Origin: Actinophytocola sp.
Lineage (GTDB): Bacteria > Actinomycetota > Actinomycetes > Mycobacteriales > Pseudonocardiaceae
Direction: 5' to 3'
NCBI RefSeq assembly: GCF_009379765.1
Contig: NZ_WHTD01000060.1
Coordinates: 1 to 42,683 of the forward strand
Length of the DNA: 42,683 nucleotides
The notes below the pieces were generated by a model, which saw nothing but the letters and a program-made list of their open reading frames with translations, had not been told where the DNA came from and searched no databases. Positions 16,083 through 25,043 of the stretch are shown in pieces. Positions within the stretch are counted from its first letter, which is position 1. Every line of letters starts with the position of its first letter. The position numbers were made by a program, and so were the translations under genes.

Positions 16083-16792
16083 TGACGGAGCCGATCACAC
16101 CGCCGATCACACCGCTGCGGCGCCCGGTCACGGTGCTGCTTGCCGACGACCAGCTCCTGGTGCGCACCGGGTTCCGGGTGCTGCTCGATGTCGAGGACGA
16201 CATCGAGGTCGTCGGCGAGGCCGGCACCGGCGCGGAGGCGGTGACCATCGCCCGCGCCAGGCGGCCCGACGTGGTGCTCATGGACATCCGGATGCCGGTG
16301 CTCGACGGCATCGCGGCGACCCGCGAGATCGTGACCACGCCAGGGTTGGAGCGGGTGCGGTCGCTGATTCTGACCACCTACGACACCGACGCCCACGTGT
16401 TCGAGGCGCTGCGGGCGGGAGCGAGCGGCTTCCTGCTCAAGGACTGCGGCCCAGCCGAGCTGCTGCACGGAATCCGGGTCGTCGCGGGCGGCGAGGCACT
16501 GCTCTCGCCCAGGATCACCCGCCGGCTGATCGCGCAGTTCACCGCCACCCGCACCGCGCACCACGCGGCCGAGCAGCGCCTCGTCGTCCTCACCCCACGC
16601 GAGCGGGAAGTGGTGGCGCTGGTCGGTGAAGGGCTCAGCAACACCGAGATCGCCACCCGCCTCGTCCTCAGCCCCGCCACCGCACGCACCCACGTCAGTC
16701 GAGCAATGATCAAACTCGGCGCCCGCGACCGCGCCCAACTGGTCGTCACCGCATACCAAACCGGCCTCGTCCCGCCCGAACCGCGGCCATGA
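16082..16792 (+). CDS. LuxR/NarL-type response regulator
   Basis: A 236-residue regulator: receiver domain with ADDQLLVRTGF and phosphoacceptor D68 (VVLMDIRMPVLDGI), switch residues ILTTYDTDAHVF and lysine in GFLLKDC, then a LuxR HTH (LTPREREVVALVGEGLSNTE, then SPATARTHVSRAMIKLG). ATG 16082 overlaps the kinase stop. It is the cognate partner of the upstream kinase and may control the divergent genes at 12.7-14.7 kb. Confidence 0.92.
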   Translation: MTEPITPPITPLRRPVTVLLADDQLLVRTGFRVLLDVEDDIEVVGEAGTGAEAVTIARARRPDVVLMDIRMPVLDGIAATREIVTTPGLERVRSLILTTYDTDAHVFEALRAGASGFLLKDCGPAELLHGIRVVAGGEALLSPRITRRLIAQFTATRTAHHAAEQRLVVLTPREREVVALVGEGLSNTEIATRLVLSPATARTHVSRAMIKLGARDRAQLVVTAYQTGLVPPEPRP

Positions 16793-16910
16793 TCCGGTCC
16801 GTGGTCGGTGTCGATGCGGACGTTCACGCCCGGGTCCTCGGGGACGATGCCGATGAGCCCGGCGAGGCCGGCGGCCTCGGGGAGTGGTGCGGGGGTAGCT
16901 CCACACGGTG

Positions 16911-17021
16911 ACAGGCGGCCTTGCCTTCTGACTGCAGCATCGGGCCGTGGACCAGGAAGTCCTCGGTGAGCAGCACCGCGGCACCGTCCCGGTCACCCGA
17001 AATGAATCTCTCGAGGTAGGT
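16911..17021 (-). pseudogene. remnant of an NTF2-like gene related to 284-646
   Basis: Thirty-seven minus-strand codons read TYLERFISGDRDGAAVLLTE, then DFLVHGPMLQSEGKAAC. The intact protein at 284-646 has TYLARFTSGDREGAAELLTE and DFRFHGPMLQSEGKAAF. Both ends are cut and no start remains. The rest of 16793-17159 shows no other gene; the last 100 bases presumably hold the promoter of the YCII gene. Confidence 0.75.
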
Positions 17022-17159
17022 GTGTCAACCCCGGGCGTCGGTGTGTTTGGCCGGTGATCGTCGCGGCCGGCCGATTTCTTGCCTTGGTTGTCGATTTGGT
17101 CGATGGTCGTTCGTAGTGGGGCAGGGTGGGAGGTGCCCGCCTGGACGAGGAGTGTGTCG

Positions 17160-17543
17160 ATGGCCCAGTACCTGTTGTCCGTGCACACCGGCGCTGACGG
17201 TGGCGCTACCGGTGGTGTCGATGGTGGCGCGGAGCCGGCCCAGCCGGCGGCGTCGGACCAGTACCAGCAGATCCTGGCGCTGGAGGAGGACATGAAGGCG
17301 AGCGGGGCTTGGCTGTTCTCCGGCCGGCTGACCGATGCGGACGTGGCCACGGTGGTGCGGGTGTCGGCGGCGGGTGACCCGATGACCACCGACGGTCCGT
17401 TCGTGGAGTCGAAGGAGCACCTGGCCGGCTTCTACATCGTCGAGGCCGACGATCTCGATGCCGCTCTGGGCTGGGCGACCAGGACGGCCGCGATCATCGG
17501 CATGCCGATCGAGGTCCGCCCGTTCTGGGACACCAAAACCTGA
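17160..17543 (+). CDS. YCII/DGPF-domain protein
   Basis: A 127-residue protein with [11 protein letters not shown] at the start and the hallmark [23 protein letters not shown] 17160 follows GAGGAG and discards the longer open frame. DGPF proteins are constant neighbours of ECF42-type sigma factors, and that sigma gene begins 2 bases after this stop. The fold is a ferredoxin-like dimer. The biochemical role in the pair is unknown. Confidence 0.85.
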   Translation: MAQYLLSVHTGADGGATGGVDGGAEPAQPAASDQYQQILALEEDMKASGAWLFSGRLTDADVATVVRVSAAGDPMTTDGPFVESKEHLAGFYIVEADDLDAALGWATRTAAIIGMPIEVRPFWDTKT

Positions 17544-17545
17544 CC

Positions 17546-18772
17546 ATGAGGGATCGGTCCGTGGGCGACCGCATGGACGAGGCGGCGATCAGCCGGGTCT
17601 TCCGCGAGGAGTCCGGCCGGTCGGTGGCCACCCTGATCCGCGTCTTCGGGCAGATCGACATCGCCGAGGACGCGGTCCAGGACGCGTTCGCGCAGGCGCT
17701 CCGGCTTTGGCCACGGGACGGCCTGCCGCCGAACCCCGGCGGCTGGATCACCACGACCGCCCGGCGGTGCGCGATCGACCGGCTGCGCCGGGACGTCCGA
17801 GGTCGCGAGCTGCGCCACGACCTCGCCGTGCTCGAGCACGAACCGGAAGTCCAGGAGGTGGGACCGGTGCCGGACGACCGACTGCGGCTGATCTTCACCT
17901 GCTGCCACCCGGCGCTGGCCACCGAGGTCCAGGTCGCGCTGACCCTGCGGCTGCTCGGCGGGCTCCGCACCGACGAGGTCGCCCGCGCGTTCCTGGTCTC
18001 CGAACCGACCATGGCCCAACGTCTGGTGCGGGCCAAGCGCAAGATCAAGCTCGCCCGGATCCCGTACCGGGTCCCCCGCGACCACGAACTCCCGGACCGG
18101 CTGCGAGCCGTGCTCGCCGTGGTCTACCTGATCTACAACGCGGGTGCGGAGAACGCCGGTGATGGGCTTCGTGCCGAGGCGATCCGGCTGGTGCGCATCC
18201 TCACCTCGCTGATGCCCGACGAACCCGAGGTGACCGGCCTGCTCGCGCTGCTGCTGCTCACCGACTCCCGGTTCCGCTCCCGGGTCACCGCGGACGGCGC
18301 GCTGGTGCTCCTGCGCGACCAGGACCGCTCCACATGGGACCGCGCGCTGATCGACGAAGGCCACGCCCTCGTGCGCGACTGCCTGCGCCGCGACCGACCC
18401 GGCCCCTACCAGCTGCAGGCCGCGATCAACGCCGTCCACACCGACGCCGAGTCCTTCCGGTCGACCGACTGGCCGCAGATCCTCACCCTCTACGACCAGC
18501 TTCTCACCCTCACACCGACCCGTGTGGTCGCGCTGAACCGGGCCATCGCCGCGGGCGAGGTCCACGGCCCAGAAGCCGCGCTGGACCTCGTCGACCAGCT
18601 CGACCTGCCCGAGTACCACGCCTTCCACGCCACCCGCGCCGACCTGCTGCGCCGCCTCGGCCGGATCGAGCACGCCGCCACCGCATACGACACCGCGGCC
18701 GGTCTCACACCGAGTCCTGCCGAACGGGACTACCTCACCGGGCAGGCGGCGCTCCTTCGGCAGCGTCGGTGA
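17546..18772 (+). CDS. ECF42-type RNA polymerase sigma factor
   Basis: A 408-residue protein. Region 2 has [19 protein letters not shown] and [16 protein letters not shown]. Region 4 has [20 protein letters not shown] and [20 protein letters not shown] helical TPR-like C-terminal half of about 200 residues follows ([52 protein letters not shown]). In this group the extension is needed for activity and there is no anti-sigma factor. The usual YNEGY motif reads YNAGA here. A second start (ATG 17573) is possible. Confidence 0.87.
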   Translation: MRDRSVGDRMDEAAISRVFREESGRSVATLIRVFGQIDIAEDAVQDAFAQALRLWPRDGLPPNPGGWITTTARRCAIDRLRRDVRGRELRHDLAVLEHEPEVQEVGPVPDDRLRLIFTCCHPALATEVQVALTLRLLGGLRTDEVARAFLVSEPTMAQRLVRAKRKIKLARIPYRVPRDHELPDRLRAVLAVVYLIYNAGAENAGDGLRAEAIRLVRILTSLMPDEPEVTGLLALLLLTDSRFRSRVTADGALVLLRDQDRSTWDRALIDEGHALVRDCLRRDRPGPYQLQAAINAVHTDAESFRSTDWPQILTLYDQLLTLTPTRVVALNRAIAAGEVHGPEAALDLVDQLDLPEYHAFHATRADLLRRLGRIEHAATAYDTAAGLTPSPAERDYLTGQAALLRQRR

Positions 18773-18789
18773 GCCCTTTTCCGGCTGTC

Positions 18790-18860
18790 AGGTCGCGAGG
18801 TCGCGGCGGGTATAGCCGGCGATGTCGAGTGCGGCCATCAGCACGGCGACTCCCGGTGAG
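18790..18860 (-). pseudogene. possible C-terminal scrap of an unknown gene
   Basis: A minus frame reads PSPGVAVLMAALDIAGYTRR then DLAT and a stop, which looks like a real protein end. Nothing convincing precedes it. The rest of 18773-19200 shows no gene I can support. Confidence 0.2.
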
Positions 18861-19209
18861 GGCGGCGGTGGCCGCCCAGTCCGGTGACCCCTGTGTCAGG
18901 CCATCGCGACGGTGACACCGGCCCTGCCGAAGATCGGGCCGATCGGCGCGAGCCAGGTTGGGGAGCTTCATCTCGCGGACATCTCGGTGCCCCGCGTGCT
19001 CCACCGAGGAGGGCATCGAGGTTGGGCGACCTGTTCACCCAGACTCGATCGTCCATATGGGCTGTCCGCGGGCCGACCCTCGCGCTGCGCCGGGTGCGGC
19101 TCCGGCAAAGTCCCGAGTCCCCTCGTTCCCGATGCGTTGAAGGACGCCTACATCGCGCTGGTGCCGGTCGTGACCGGCCCAGGCCGGACACGGACTCCCA
19201 AGGGGACAA

Positions 19210-19255
19210 TTGACGCCGCAAATTATATCAGATATCTTCTGCGTGATTTGGATCA
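19210..19255 (+). promoter_or_regulatory. promoter and candidate operator of the GntR-led operon
   Basis: TTGACG (19210-19215) and TATCTT (19233-19238) are 17 bases apart in an unusually AT-rich patch. Just downstream TGAT-TTGG-ATCA (19244-19255) is a small perfect inverted repeat before the GTG at 19269, a plausible site for autoregulation by the GntR protein. Confidence 0.5.
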
Positions 19256-19268
19256 CAGGGGGGCGGTC

Positions 19269-19943
19269 GTGTCCGACCTGAAGTCTCAGACCATCTACCG
19301 CGCACTTCGCGAGCGGATCCTGCGCAACGAGCTCGCCTCGGGAACCCGGCTGGTGTTGCGCGAGCTGGCCAACACCTACGAGACCAGCGACATCCCCGTC
19401 CGCGAGGCGCTGCGCATGCTTGAGCGCGACGGGCTGGTCGAGATGGTGCCCTACCGCGGCGCGCGGGTGACCGCGCTGACCCAGCGCGAGATCGAGGAGA
19501 CCTACTTCATCCGCGGCCACCTGGAGAGCATCGCCACGGGGCTGGCCGCCGAGCGGATGACCGAGGCCGAGCTGGCGACGCTGGACGGGCTGATGGTCCT
19601 GATGCGCGAGGCCGTCGCGGCCCAGGCCGGCCCCCGCTTCTCCGACCTCAACCGGCAGTTTCACGAGACGATCGTCGCCGCCTGCGGCAACCAGATGCTC
19701 TGCGAGCTGACCATGGACATCTGGCAGCGCCACTCCGGCTTCCAGCGGGTGTTCCGCATGGTCCCTGAACGGCTCGCCCGCTCCCAGTCCGAGCACGAGG
19801 GGATCATGGCCGCGCTGCACGCCAGGGACGCCAAGCGCGCCGCGACGCTCGCCCTGTGGCACAAGCGCTCCGTCGGCGAGACCGTCAGCACGCTGGTCGA
19901 GAAGCCGGCCGGTGAGCAGGACGGCGCGGAGGGCACCGCATGA
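19269..19943 (+). CDS. GntR-family regulator (FadR/FCD subfamily)
   Basis: A 224-residue protein. The winged helix is in residues 1-70 (SQTIYRALRERILRNELASG, then PVREALRMLERDGLVEM and YRGARVTALT). An all-helical FCD ligand domain follows (RGHLESIATGLAAERM, LNRQFHETIVAACGN, EHEGIMAALHARDAKRA), with the metal-binding His residues of that class. GTG 19269 fits the domain start. Its stop overlaps the ATG of the broken FAH gene (ATGA). It likely responds to the compound taken up and hydrolysed by the operon that follows. Confidence 0.87.
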   Translation: MSDLKSQTIYRALRERILRNELASGTRLVLRELANTYETSDIPVREALRMLERDGLVEMVPYRGARVTALTQREIEETYFIRGHLESIATGLAAERMTEAELATLDGLMVLMREAVAAQAGPRFSDLNRQFHETIVAACGNQMLCELTMDIWQRHSGFQRVFRMVPERLARSQSEHEGIMAALHARDAKRAATLALWHKRSVGETVSTLVEKPAGEQDGAEGTA

Positions 19944-20303
19944 AGATCGCCAACTACCTGCTCGACCGGCTCCCGCGGCTCAGCTGGGCTGCGCGAGATC
20001 GTCGAGACCCGGCGCGCAGGCGCCCTGCTCGACCCGCCCGCCCTGCGCCGCGGCACCGTCCGCCGCGACCGGGTCACACTCCTGCGGCCGATCGCCGCGC
20101 TGAGCCGGGGGCTGACGCTGCTGCCAGGCGATCTGATCCTCACCGGCACCCCGGCCGGTGTCGGCTACGCGCGCGAACCCGCGTGCTTCCTCACCGACGG
20201 CGGCGAGGTGACCGTCTCGTCCCCGCAACTCAGCACGCTCACCAACCCCGTGCGGCACACCGACCGCACGTCCTACCGCGCCCGGGCGGGTGCCGGCGTC
20301 TGA
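19940..20303 (+). pseudogene. FAH-family hydrolase, internally deleted and frameshifted
   Basis: The N-terminus MKIANYLLDRLPRLSWA starts in the ATGA overlap with gntR. The frame then turns Arg/Pro-rich, while the next frame reads LREIVETRRAGALLDPPAL and LLPGDLILTGTPAGVGYARE, ending in TLTNPVRH and a stop at 20303. LxPGDxxxTGTPxGVG is the fumarylacetoacetate-hydrolase signature. Only about 121 codons remain of a usual 220-280, and the metal ligands of the core are gone. A complete relative lies at the end of the same operon (23874). Confidence 0.75.
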
Positions 20304-20327
20304 TCACTGTCTGACGAGGGAGCCACG

Positions 20328-21131
20328 ATGCAGCAGACGATGGAGTCCGTTCGCTTCGACCACGTCTACAAGGCTTTCGTGGCCAGAGGGCGCGGCAGCG
20401 AACCGGTGCTGGCGCTGCAGGACGTGACGTTCACCGCGGCGCCGGGCGAGTTCGTCAGCCTGGTCGGCCCGTCGGGCTGCGGGAAGTCCACCTGCCTCAA
20501 CCTGATCGCCGGCCTGGACGGCCCGTCGGAGGGCACGGTCGCCCACCAGGGCTCGGCGGTGCGCGGGGTCAACACCTCGGTCGGCTACATCACCCAGGAC
20601 GACAACCTGCTGCCGTGGCGCTCGCTGCGCGGCAACGTCGAGCTGAGCCTGGAGCTGCAGGGCGTGGCCCGCCGCGAGCGCCGCACCCGCGCCCAGGAGT
20701 TCATCGACCTGGTCGGGCTGGCCGGGTTCGAGGACCACTACCCGCACGAGCTGTCCGGCGGGATGCGCAAGCGCGCCGGGATCATCCGCACTCTCGTCTA
20801 CGACTCGAGCGTCGTGCTGATGGACGAGCCGTTCGGCCCGCTGGACGCGCAGACCCGAGTGATCCTGCAGGCCGAGCTGCTCCGGCTGTGGGAGCGCTCG
20901 CGGCCGACCGTGCTGTTCGTGACCCACGACCTCGTGGAGGCGATCGCGCTGTCCGACCGGATCCTGGTGTTCACCGGCACCCCGGGCACGATCAAGCGCG
21001 AGTACCGGGTCGAGCTGCCCCGCCCGCGCGACCCGTTCCGCATCCACGAGACGCCGGGGTTCGGCGAGCTGCACGACGCGCTGTGGGCCGACATCCGGGT
21101 GGAGATCGAGCAGGCCAGGACCGTGTCATGA
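20328..21131 (+). CDS. ABC transporter ATPase, nitrate/sulfonate/taurine type
   Basis: A 267-residue ATPase: Walker A GPSGCGKST (47-55), Q-loop region YITQDDNLLPWRSLRGNVEL, signature ELSGGMRKRAGI, Walker B VVLMDEPFGPLD and switch FVTHDLVEAIAL. GAGGGAG stands before the ATG. Its stop overlaps the first permease (ATGA at 21128-21131). It powers import with the two permeases and the lipoprotein downstream. Confidence 0.92.
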   Translation: MQQTMESVRFDHVYKAFVARGRGSEPVLALQDVTFTAAPGEFVSLVGPSGCGKSTCLNLIAGLDGPSEGTVAHQGSAVRGVNTSVGYITQDDNLLPWRSLRGNVELSLELQGVARRERRTRAQEFIDLVGLAGFEDHYPHELSGGMRKRAGIIRTLVYDSSVVLMDEPFGPLDAQTRVILQAELLRLWERSRPTVLFVTHDLVEAIALSDRILVFTGTPGTIKREYRVELPRPRDPFRIHETPGFGELHDALWADIRVEIEQARTVS

Positions 21132-21985
21132 CACTGCTGGCGACCTCCACCAACGGCACCGACCGCGGCCGGGCGGTGCTGGCCACGGTCGCGGCGGCCG
21201 AGCACCGGCGCCGGCGGCGCGAGCGGGCCGTGCGCTGGTTCGGCACCGCCGGGCTCGGTGTGGCGATCCTGCTGTTCTGGCAGTTCGGCATCGGGTACCT
21301 GGTGAACCCCCGCTACGTCAGCGATCCGGCGTCGATCGCCGCGCGGCTGGGGGAGCTGGTCGCCGAGGGCGAGATCTTCACCCACGTCGGGGTCACGCTC
21401 GGCGAGGCCGGGCTCGGTTTCCTGATCGGCGCGGGGTTCGGCCTGGTGAGCGCGTTCGCGCTGGCCCAGACCCGCCGCGGGTACGAGGTCTTCGAGCCGT
21501 TCCTGGTCGGGTTCTACTCGATCCCGAAGATCGCGCTGGCGCCGCTGTTCATCGTCTGGTTCGGCCTCGGCCAGACGCCGAAGGTGATCATGGCGGCGCT
21601 GCTCGTCTACTTCATCGTCTTCGTCAACACCGCCACCGGGATCCGCGAGGTCAGCCCTGGCCTGCTGCGCGTCTGTCGGGTGTTCGGCGCCCGCCGCCGC
21701 GACCTGCTGGTGAAGATCGTGCTGCCCTCCGCGGCGCCGGCCATCGTCGCCAGCGTCCGGATCACGTTCACCAGGGCCATCGAGGGCGCGTTGCTCTCGG
21801 AGTTCGTCGCGTCGACCGAGGGCCTCGGCTTCCTGGTCGCCCGCGCGTCCCGCGCGTTCGACATCGCGACCGTCTTCGCCGGCATCGTGATCATCGCCGC
21901 AGTCGTGATGACCGCGAACGCGCTGCTGCGGCTGGTCGAGTCCCGGCTCCTGCCAGGGCAGATCACGAGGAGGGTGCACGGATGA
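21128..21985 (+). CDS. ABC transporter permease 1 (SsuC/TauC-like)
   Basis: A 285-residue membrane protein. The first segment is LGVAILLFWQFGIGYLV, with further segments at LGFLIGAGFGLVSAFALAQ, IALAPLFIVWFGLGQTPK and a C-terminal FAGIVIIAAVVMTANALL. The EAA loop appears around RVFGARRRDLLVKIVLPSAA, the contact to the ATPase. The gene overlaps both neighbours by 4 bases. The long upstream open frame in this register is a shadow of the ATPase gene. Confidence 0.9.
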   Translation: MTLLATSTNGTDRGRAVLATVAAAEHRRRRRERAVRWFGTAGLGVAILLFWQFGIGYLVNPRYVSDPASIAARLGELVAEGEIFTHVGVTLGEAGLGFLIGAGFGLVSAFALAQTRRGYEVFEPFLVGFYSIPKIALAPLFIVWFGLGQTPKVIMAALLVYFIVFVNTATGIREVSPGLLRVCRVFGARRRDLLVKIVLPSAAPAIVASVRITFTRAIEGALLSEFVASTEGLGFLVARASRAFDIATVFAGIVIIAAVVMTANALLRLVESRLLPGQITRRVHG

Positions 21986-22836
21986 CCACCGCCGTCAGCC
22001 CCGCCGGCGCCGAGGTGCTCGCCGCCGCCCGCCGCACCCACCGGTCGGCTCGCCGCACGCACCGGCTGTTCCTGCTCACCGCCCGGCTCGGCATCGCCGT
22101 CGTGGTCATCGTCGGGTGGGAGCTCGTGTCCGGGAACCTGTTGCGCCCCTTCTACATCAGCTCGCCGTCCGCGGTGGCGGAGACGCTCGCCGAGTGGGCC
22201 ACGAGCGGCGAGCTCTGGTACCACGGCCGGTTCACCGTCACGGCGGCCTTCTTCGGCTACCTGATCGGCACGGTCGCCGCGGTGCTGGTGGCGTGGCCGC
22301 TGGGGATGGTGCGCCTCGCCCACCGGATCGTCGAGCCGTACTTCCTGGTGGCGTACTCGGTGCCGGCGGTCGCGATGGGCCCGGTGTTCATCCTGTGGTT
22401 CGGCATCGGCATGACGCCGAAGATCCTCATCGCCGCGTACTTCGTGTTCTTCATCGTCTTCGTCAACACGGTGGCCGGGTTCCAGCAGGTGCCACAGGGT
22501 CTGCTCGACGTGACCCGGGTGATGGGCGCGTGCCGCCGCGACCAGCTGCGCCGGGTGATGCTGCCCAGCGCGCTGCCCTACATCCTCGCGGCGCTGCGGA
22601 TCACGTTGCCCGCGGCCATGATCGGCGCGGTGACCGGCGAGTTCATCTCGTCCAACCGCGGCCTCGGGTTCCTCACCCGCGAGGCCGCGTCCCGCTTCTC
22701 CACCGCCGGCGTCATCGCCGGGGTGCTCTCGCTCAGCGCGATCGTGCTGGTGATGAACCTGATGCTGCGCCCGCTGCGCCACGCGCTGCGCTGGCAGCGG
22801 CAGGAGATAGACGTACCGACGAAGGAGGCACCATGA
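21982..22836 (+). CDS. ABC transporter permease 2 (SsuC/TauC-like)
   Basis: A 284-residue paralogue of permease 1: LGIAVVVIVGWELVSGNLL, FFGYLIGTVAAVLVAWPLGM, VPAVAMGPVFILWFGIGM, EAA region RVMGACRRDQLRRVMLPSAL and a final VIAGVLSLSAIVLVMNLMLR. Most transporters of this class have one permease that forms a homodimer; two different ones imply a heterodimer. Its stop overlaps the lipoprotein start (ATGA). Confidence 0.9.
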   Translation: MTTAVSPAGAEVLAAARRTHRSARRTHRLFLLTARLGIAVVVIVGWELVSGNLLRPFYISSPSAVAETLAEWATSGELWYHGRFTVTAAFFGYLIGTVAAVLVAWPLGMVRLAHRIVEPYFLVAYSVPAVAMGPVFILWFGIGMTPKILIAAYFVFFIVFVNTVAGFQQVPQGLLDVTRVMGACRRDQLRRVMLPSALPYILAALRITLPAAMIGAVTGEFISSNRGLGFLTREAASRFSTAGVIAGVLSLSAIVLVMNLMLRPLRHALRWQRQEIDVPTKEAP

Positions 22837-23861
22837 GAGGACTACGACAGTCCGCGATCCTGGGCGTGCTGGCGTTGGCGTTACCGGTAGCGGCGTGCGG
22901 GGAGGATGCCGGCGGCGGTGAGCTCACCCAGGTCACGGTGACCTCGTTGCCGAGCGCGTTCCTGGCGTCCATGTACGTCGCCGAGAAGCAGGGGATCTTC
23001 GAGGACGAAGGGCTCGACGTGGAGATCGTCGAGCTGCAGAGCGGGGTGGACGGGGTGTCGGCCCTGGTGTCCGGCAGCGCCCAGTTCGCCGACATGGGCT
23101 TCGACGACCTCGCCACCCTCGCCGAGGAGGGCGAGGACAGCCTGGTGATGACGCACAACCTGGTCAGCCGGGTCACCTTCACGCTGGTGATGAACCCGGA
23201 CGTCGCGCGGGAGAAGGGCGTCACCCGCGAGTCGCCGATCGAGGAGCGTTACGCCGCACTCGAGGGACTCAAGCTCGGTGTCACGTCGCCGGGCGCGGCC
23301 AGCGACAAGTACATGCGCTACTACCTGCGTGAGGCGGGCCTGGACCCGGAGCGGGACGCGGAGATCATCGCGATCGGCGACGGGGCCTCCCTGCTCGCCG
23401 CGATGGAGACGGGGCAGATCGACGCCTACCAGCTCTCCCCGCCGACGCCGTACGTCGCCGAGGCCGAGGGCTTCGGCACGGTGCTGATCGACGGACCGGC
23501 CGGCGACGTGCCGCTGTTCGCCGACTACGTCTACACCGGCTGGGCGACCAACCGGGCGTGGGCGGAGGACAACCCGGAGGCGGCGAAGGCGTTCAGCCGG
23601 GCGCTGAACACCGCGATGGAGCAGGTGGCGGCCGACCCGGCGGCGGCGTCCGAGGAGATCGTCGACCGGATGTCCGACGATGACGTGGAGATCATCCAGC
23701 AGACCCTCGACGCGATGATGCCGGCGCTGTCCCGGGACGGCTGCTTCGACCCGGAGGCGGTGCGCGCGACGCTGGAGACGATGCACGAGATCGAGCTGAC
23801 CGCCGAGGCGGGCGACCCGGCCGAGGACGCGTTGTGGACCAACGCCTACAACGGCTGCTGA
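22833..23861 (+). CDS. substrate-binding lipoprotein (NMT1/SsuA-like)
   Basis: A 342-residue secreted protein with a lipobox (ALPVAAC, Cys 22). The solute-binding fold follows: VTSLPSAFLASMYVAEKQGI, then FEDEGLDVEIVEL, GSAQFADMGFDDLATLAEEG, LGVTSPGAASDKYMRYYLRE, MSP-like IDAYQLSPPTPYVAEAEGF and an EDNPEAAKAFSRAL helix. This is the family that binds thiamine precursors, sulfonates and aromatic acids. With an FAH enzyme next to it, an organic acid is a fair guess. It ends 12 bases before the FAH gene. Confidence 0.9.
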   Translation: MRGLRQSAILGVLALALPVAACGEDAGGGELTQVTVTSLPSAFLASMYVAEKQGIFEDEGLDVEIVELQSGVDGVSALVSGSAQFADMGFDDLATLAEEGEDSLVMTHNLVSRVTFTLVMNPDVAREKGVTRESPIEERYAALEGLKLGVTSPGAASDKYMRYYLREAGLDPERDAEIIAIGDGASLLAAMETGQIDAYQLSPPTPYVAEAEGFGTVLIDGPAGDVPLFADYVYTGWATNRAWAEDNPEAAKAFSRALNTAMEQVAADPAAASEEIVDRMSDDDVEIIQQTLDAMMPALSRDGCFDPEAVRATLETMHEIELTAEAGDPAEDALWTNAYNGC

Positions 23862-23873
23862 GGAAGGACCTCC

Positions 23874-24677
23874 ATGAAGATCGTTCGCTACCAGACCACC
23901 GGACCGGCCGCGTGGGGTGTCCTCGACGACGGCGTGGTCATGGCCGCCGAGGGGACGCCCTTCGTGGACCTGCGCCCGACCGGCCGGGCCGTCGAGGACG
24001 CGACGCTCCTGGCCCCGGTCGCGCCACGCACGGTGCTGTGCGTCGGCCGCAACTACCGGTCCCACGCGGAGGAGTTCGGCAACAAGGTGCCCGACGAGCC
24101 GCTGCTGTTCCTCAAACCGCCCTCGGCGGTGATCGGGCCGGGCGAGCAGGTGGTGTACCCGTCGCTGTCGGGCCGGCTGGACCCGGAGGCCGAGCTGGCG
24201 CTCGTGATCGGTCGCCGGGCGCGGCACGTGGCGGCGGCCGACGCGTGGTCGGTCATCGGCGGGTACACGTGCGGCAACGACATCACCGCCCGCGACATCC
24301 AGAAGTCCGACGGCCAGTGGACCCGGGGCAAGGGGTTCGACACGTTCTGTCCGGTCGGCCCGTGGGTGGAGACCGACTACGACCCGACCGACGTGGCGGT
24401 GACGTGCACGGTCGACGGGGAGGAGCGGCAGAGCGGCCGCACCAAGGATCTGATCTTCCCGATCCCCTACCTGATCGAGTACATCACCCGGTTCACCACG
24501 CTGGAGCCGGGAGACGTGATCCTGAGCGGGACGCCGGAGGGGGTGCGCCCGGTCCAGCCGGGCAACACGGTCACGGTCGAGGTCGAGGGCCTCGGCTCCC
24601 TGCCCAACCCGATCGTCGCGGAGGGTCGCGGCGGGTCGCGGATCTTGGGTTCCCGTTCGGGGTCGGTGAGAACGTGA
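23874..24677 (+). CDS. fumarylacetoacetate-hydrolase family enzyme with replaced C-terminus
   Basis: A 267-residue protein: MKIVRYQTTGPAAWGVLDDG, VGRNYRSHAEEFGNKVPDEP, metal ligands in DPEAELALVIGR and ITARDIQ, FDTFCPVGPW and the signature LEPGDVILSGTPEGV. The family normally stops soon after LGSLPNPIVAEG. Here 16 extra residues (ILGSRSGSVRT at the end) come from an IS630 remnant on the other strand. The catalytic core is intact, so it may work. It likely hydrolyses an acylpyruvate-type product. Confidence 0.85.
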   Translation: MKIVRYQTTGPAAWGVLDDGVVMAAEGTPFVDLRPTGRAVEDATLLAPVAPRTVLCVGRNYRSHAEEFGNKVPDEPLLFLKPPSAVIGPGEQVVYPSLSGRLDPEAELALVIGRRARHVAAADAWSVIGGYTCGNDITARDIQKSDGQWTRGKGFDTFCPVGPWVETDYDPTDVAVTCTVDGEERQSGRTKDLIFPIPYLIEYITRFTTLEPGDVILSGTPEGVRPVQPGNTVTVEVEGLGSLPNPIVAEGRGGSRILGSRSGSVRT

Positions 24678-24815
24678 ATGTCTCGGTCCGATGCGGCTGG
24701 ATGTTCCACTTGCGCCAGATCCTGGCGACACACTGGCAAAGGAGATCACCAACAGGTCCGCCATCAGCCGTGTTGACCAGAGCGGCACACCCAGCTCCGA
24801 CGGCGGCTTCCTACG
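24640..24815 (-). pseudogene. IS630-family transposase fragment, frameshifted
   Basis: Successive minus frames read RKPPSELGVPLWSTRLMADL then LVISFASV; after a shift, VARIWRKWNIQPHRTETFTF; after another, TDPEREPKIRD. These match the second HTH and linker of IS630 transposases (WSTRLxAxxLxISxxxVxRIWRKWxIQPHRxETFxFSTDPELExKIxD). Both ends are missing. Its distal end overlaps the C-terminal codons of the FAH gene. Confidence 0.7.
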
Positions 24816-24849
24816 GTGCGGATGCTGGCTTCGGATTTCGGTGGGCAGA

Positions 24850-25040
24850 TCACCGTGCGAACGCAGGGCGCATCTCCAGCCACAGATCCAACCACTGCCC
24901 TACCGTGATCACGTTCCGATCCGGGTCGGTGTCCTCACCGGGCAGGTAGCCCCGAGCCTGCTCGGCCGCATCCCGCGAGTGGAGTCCACCGCGCCGTATC
25001 CGCTGACGACTGCCGTCACGAGCAGCTGGCAGTTCCAGAG
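24850..25040 (-). pseudogene. tyrosine-integrase N-terminal fragment
   Basis: A minus frame to TGA 24850-24852 reads LELPAARDGSRQRIRRGGLH, then SRDAAEQARGYL and RNVITVGQWLDLWLEMR. This resembles the arm-binding/SAM-like N-terminus of actinophage and integrative-element integrases (basic RRGG turn, then VxxWLDxWL). The catalytic domain is absent. No att site could be identified. Confidence 0.5.
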
Positions 25041-25043
25041 TCG

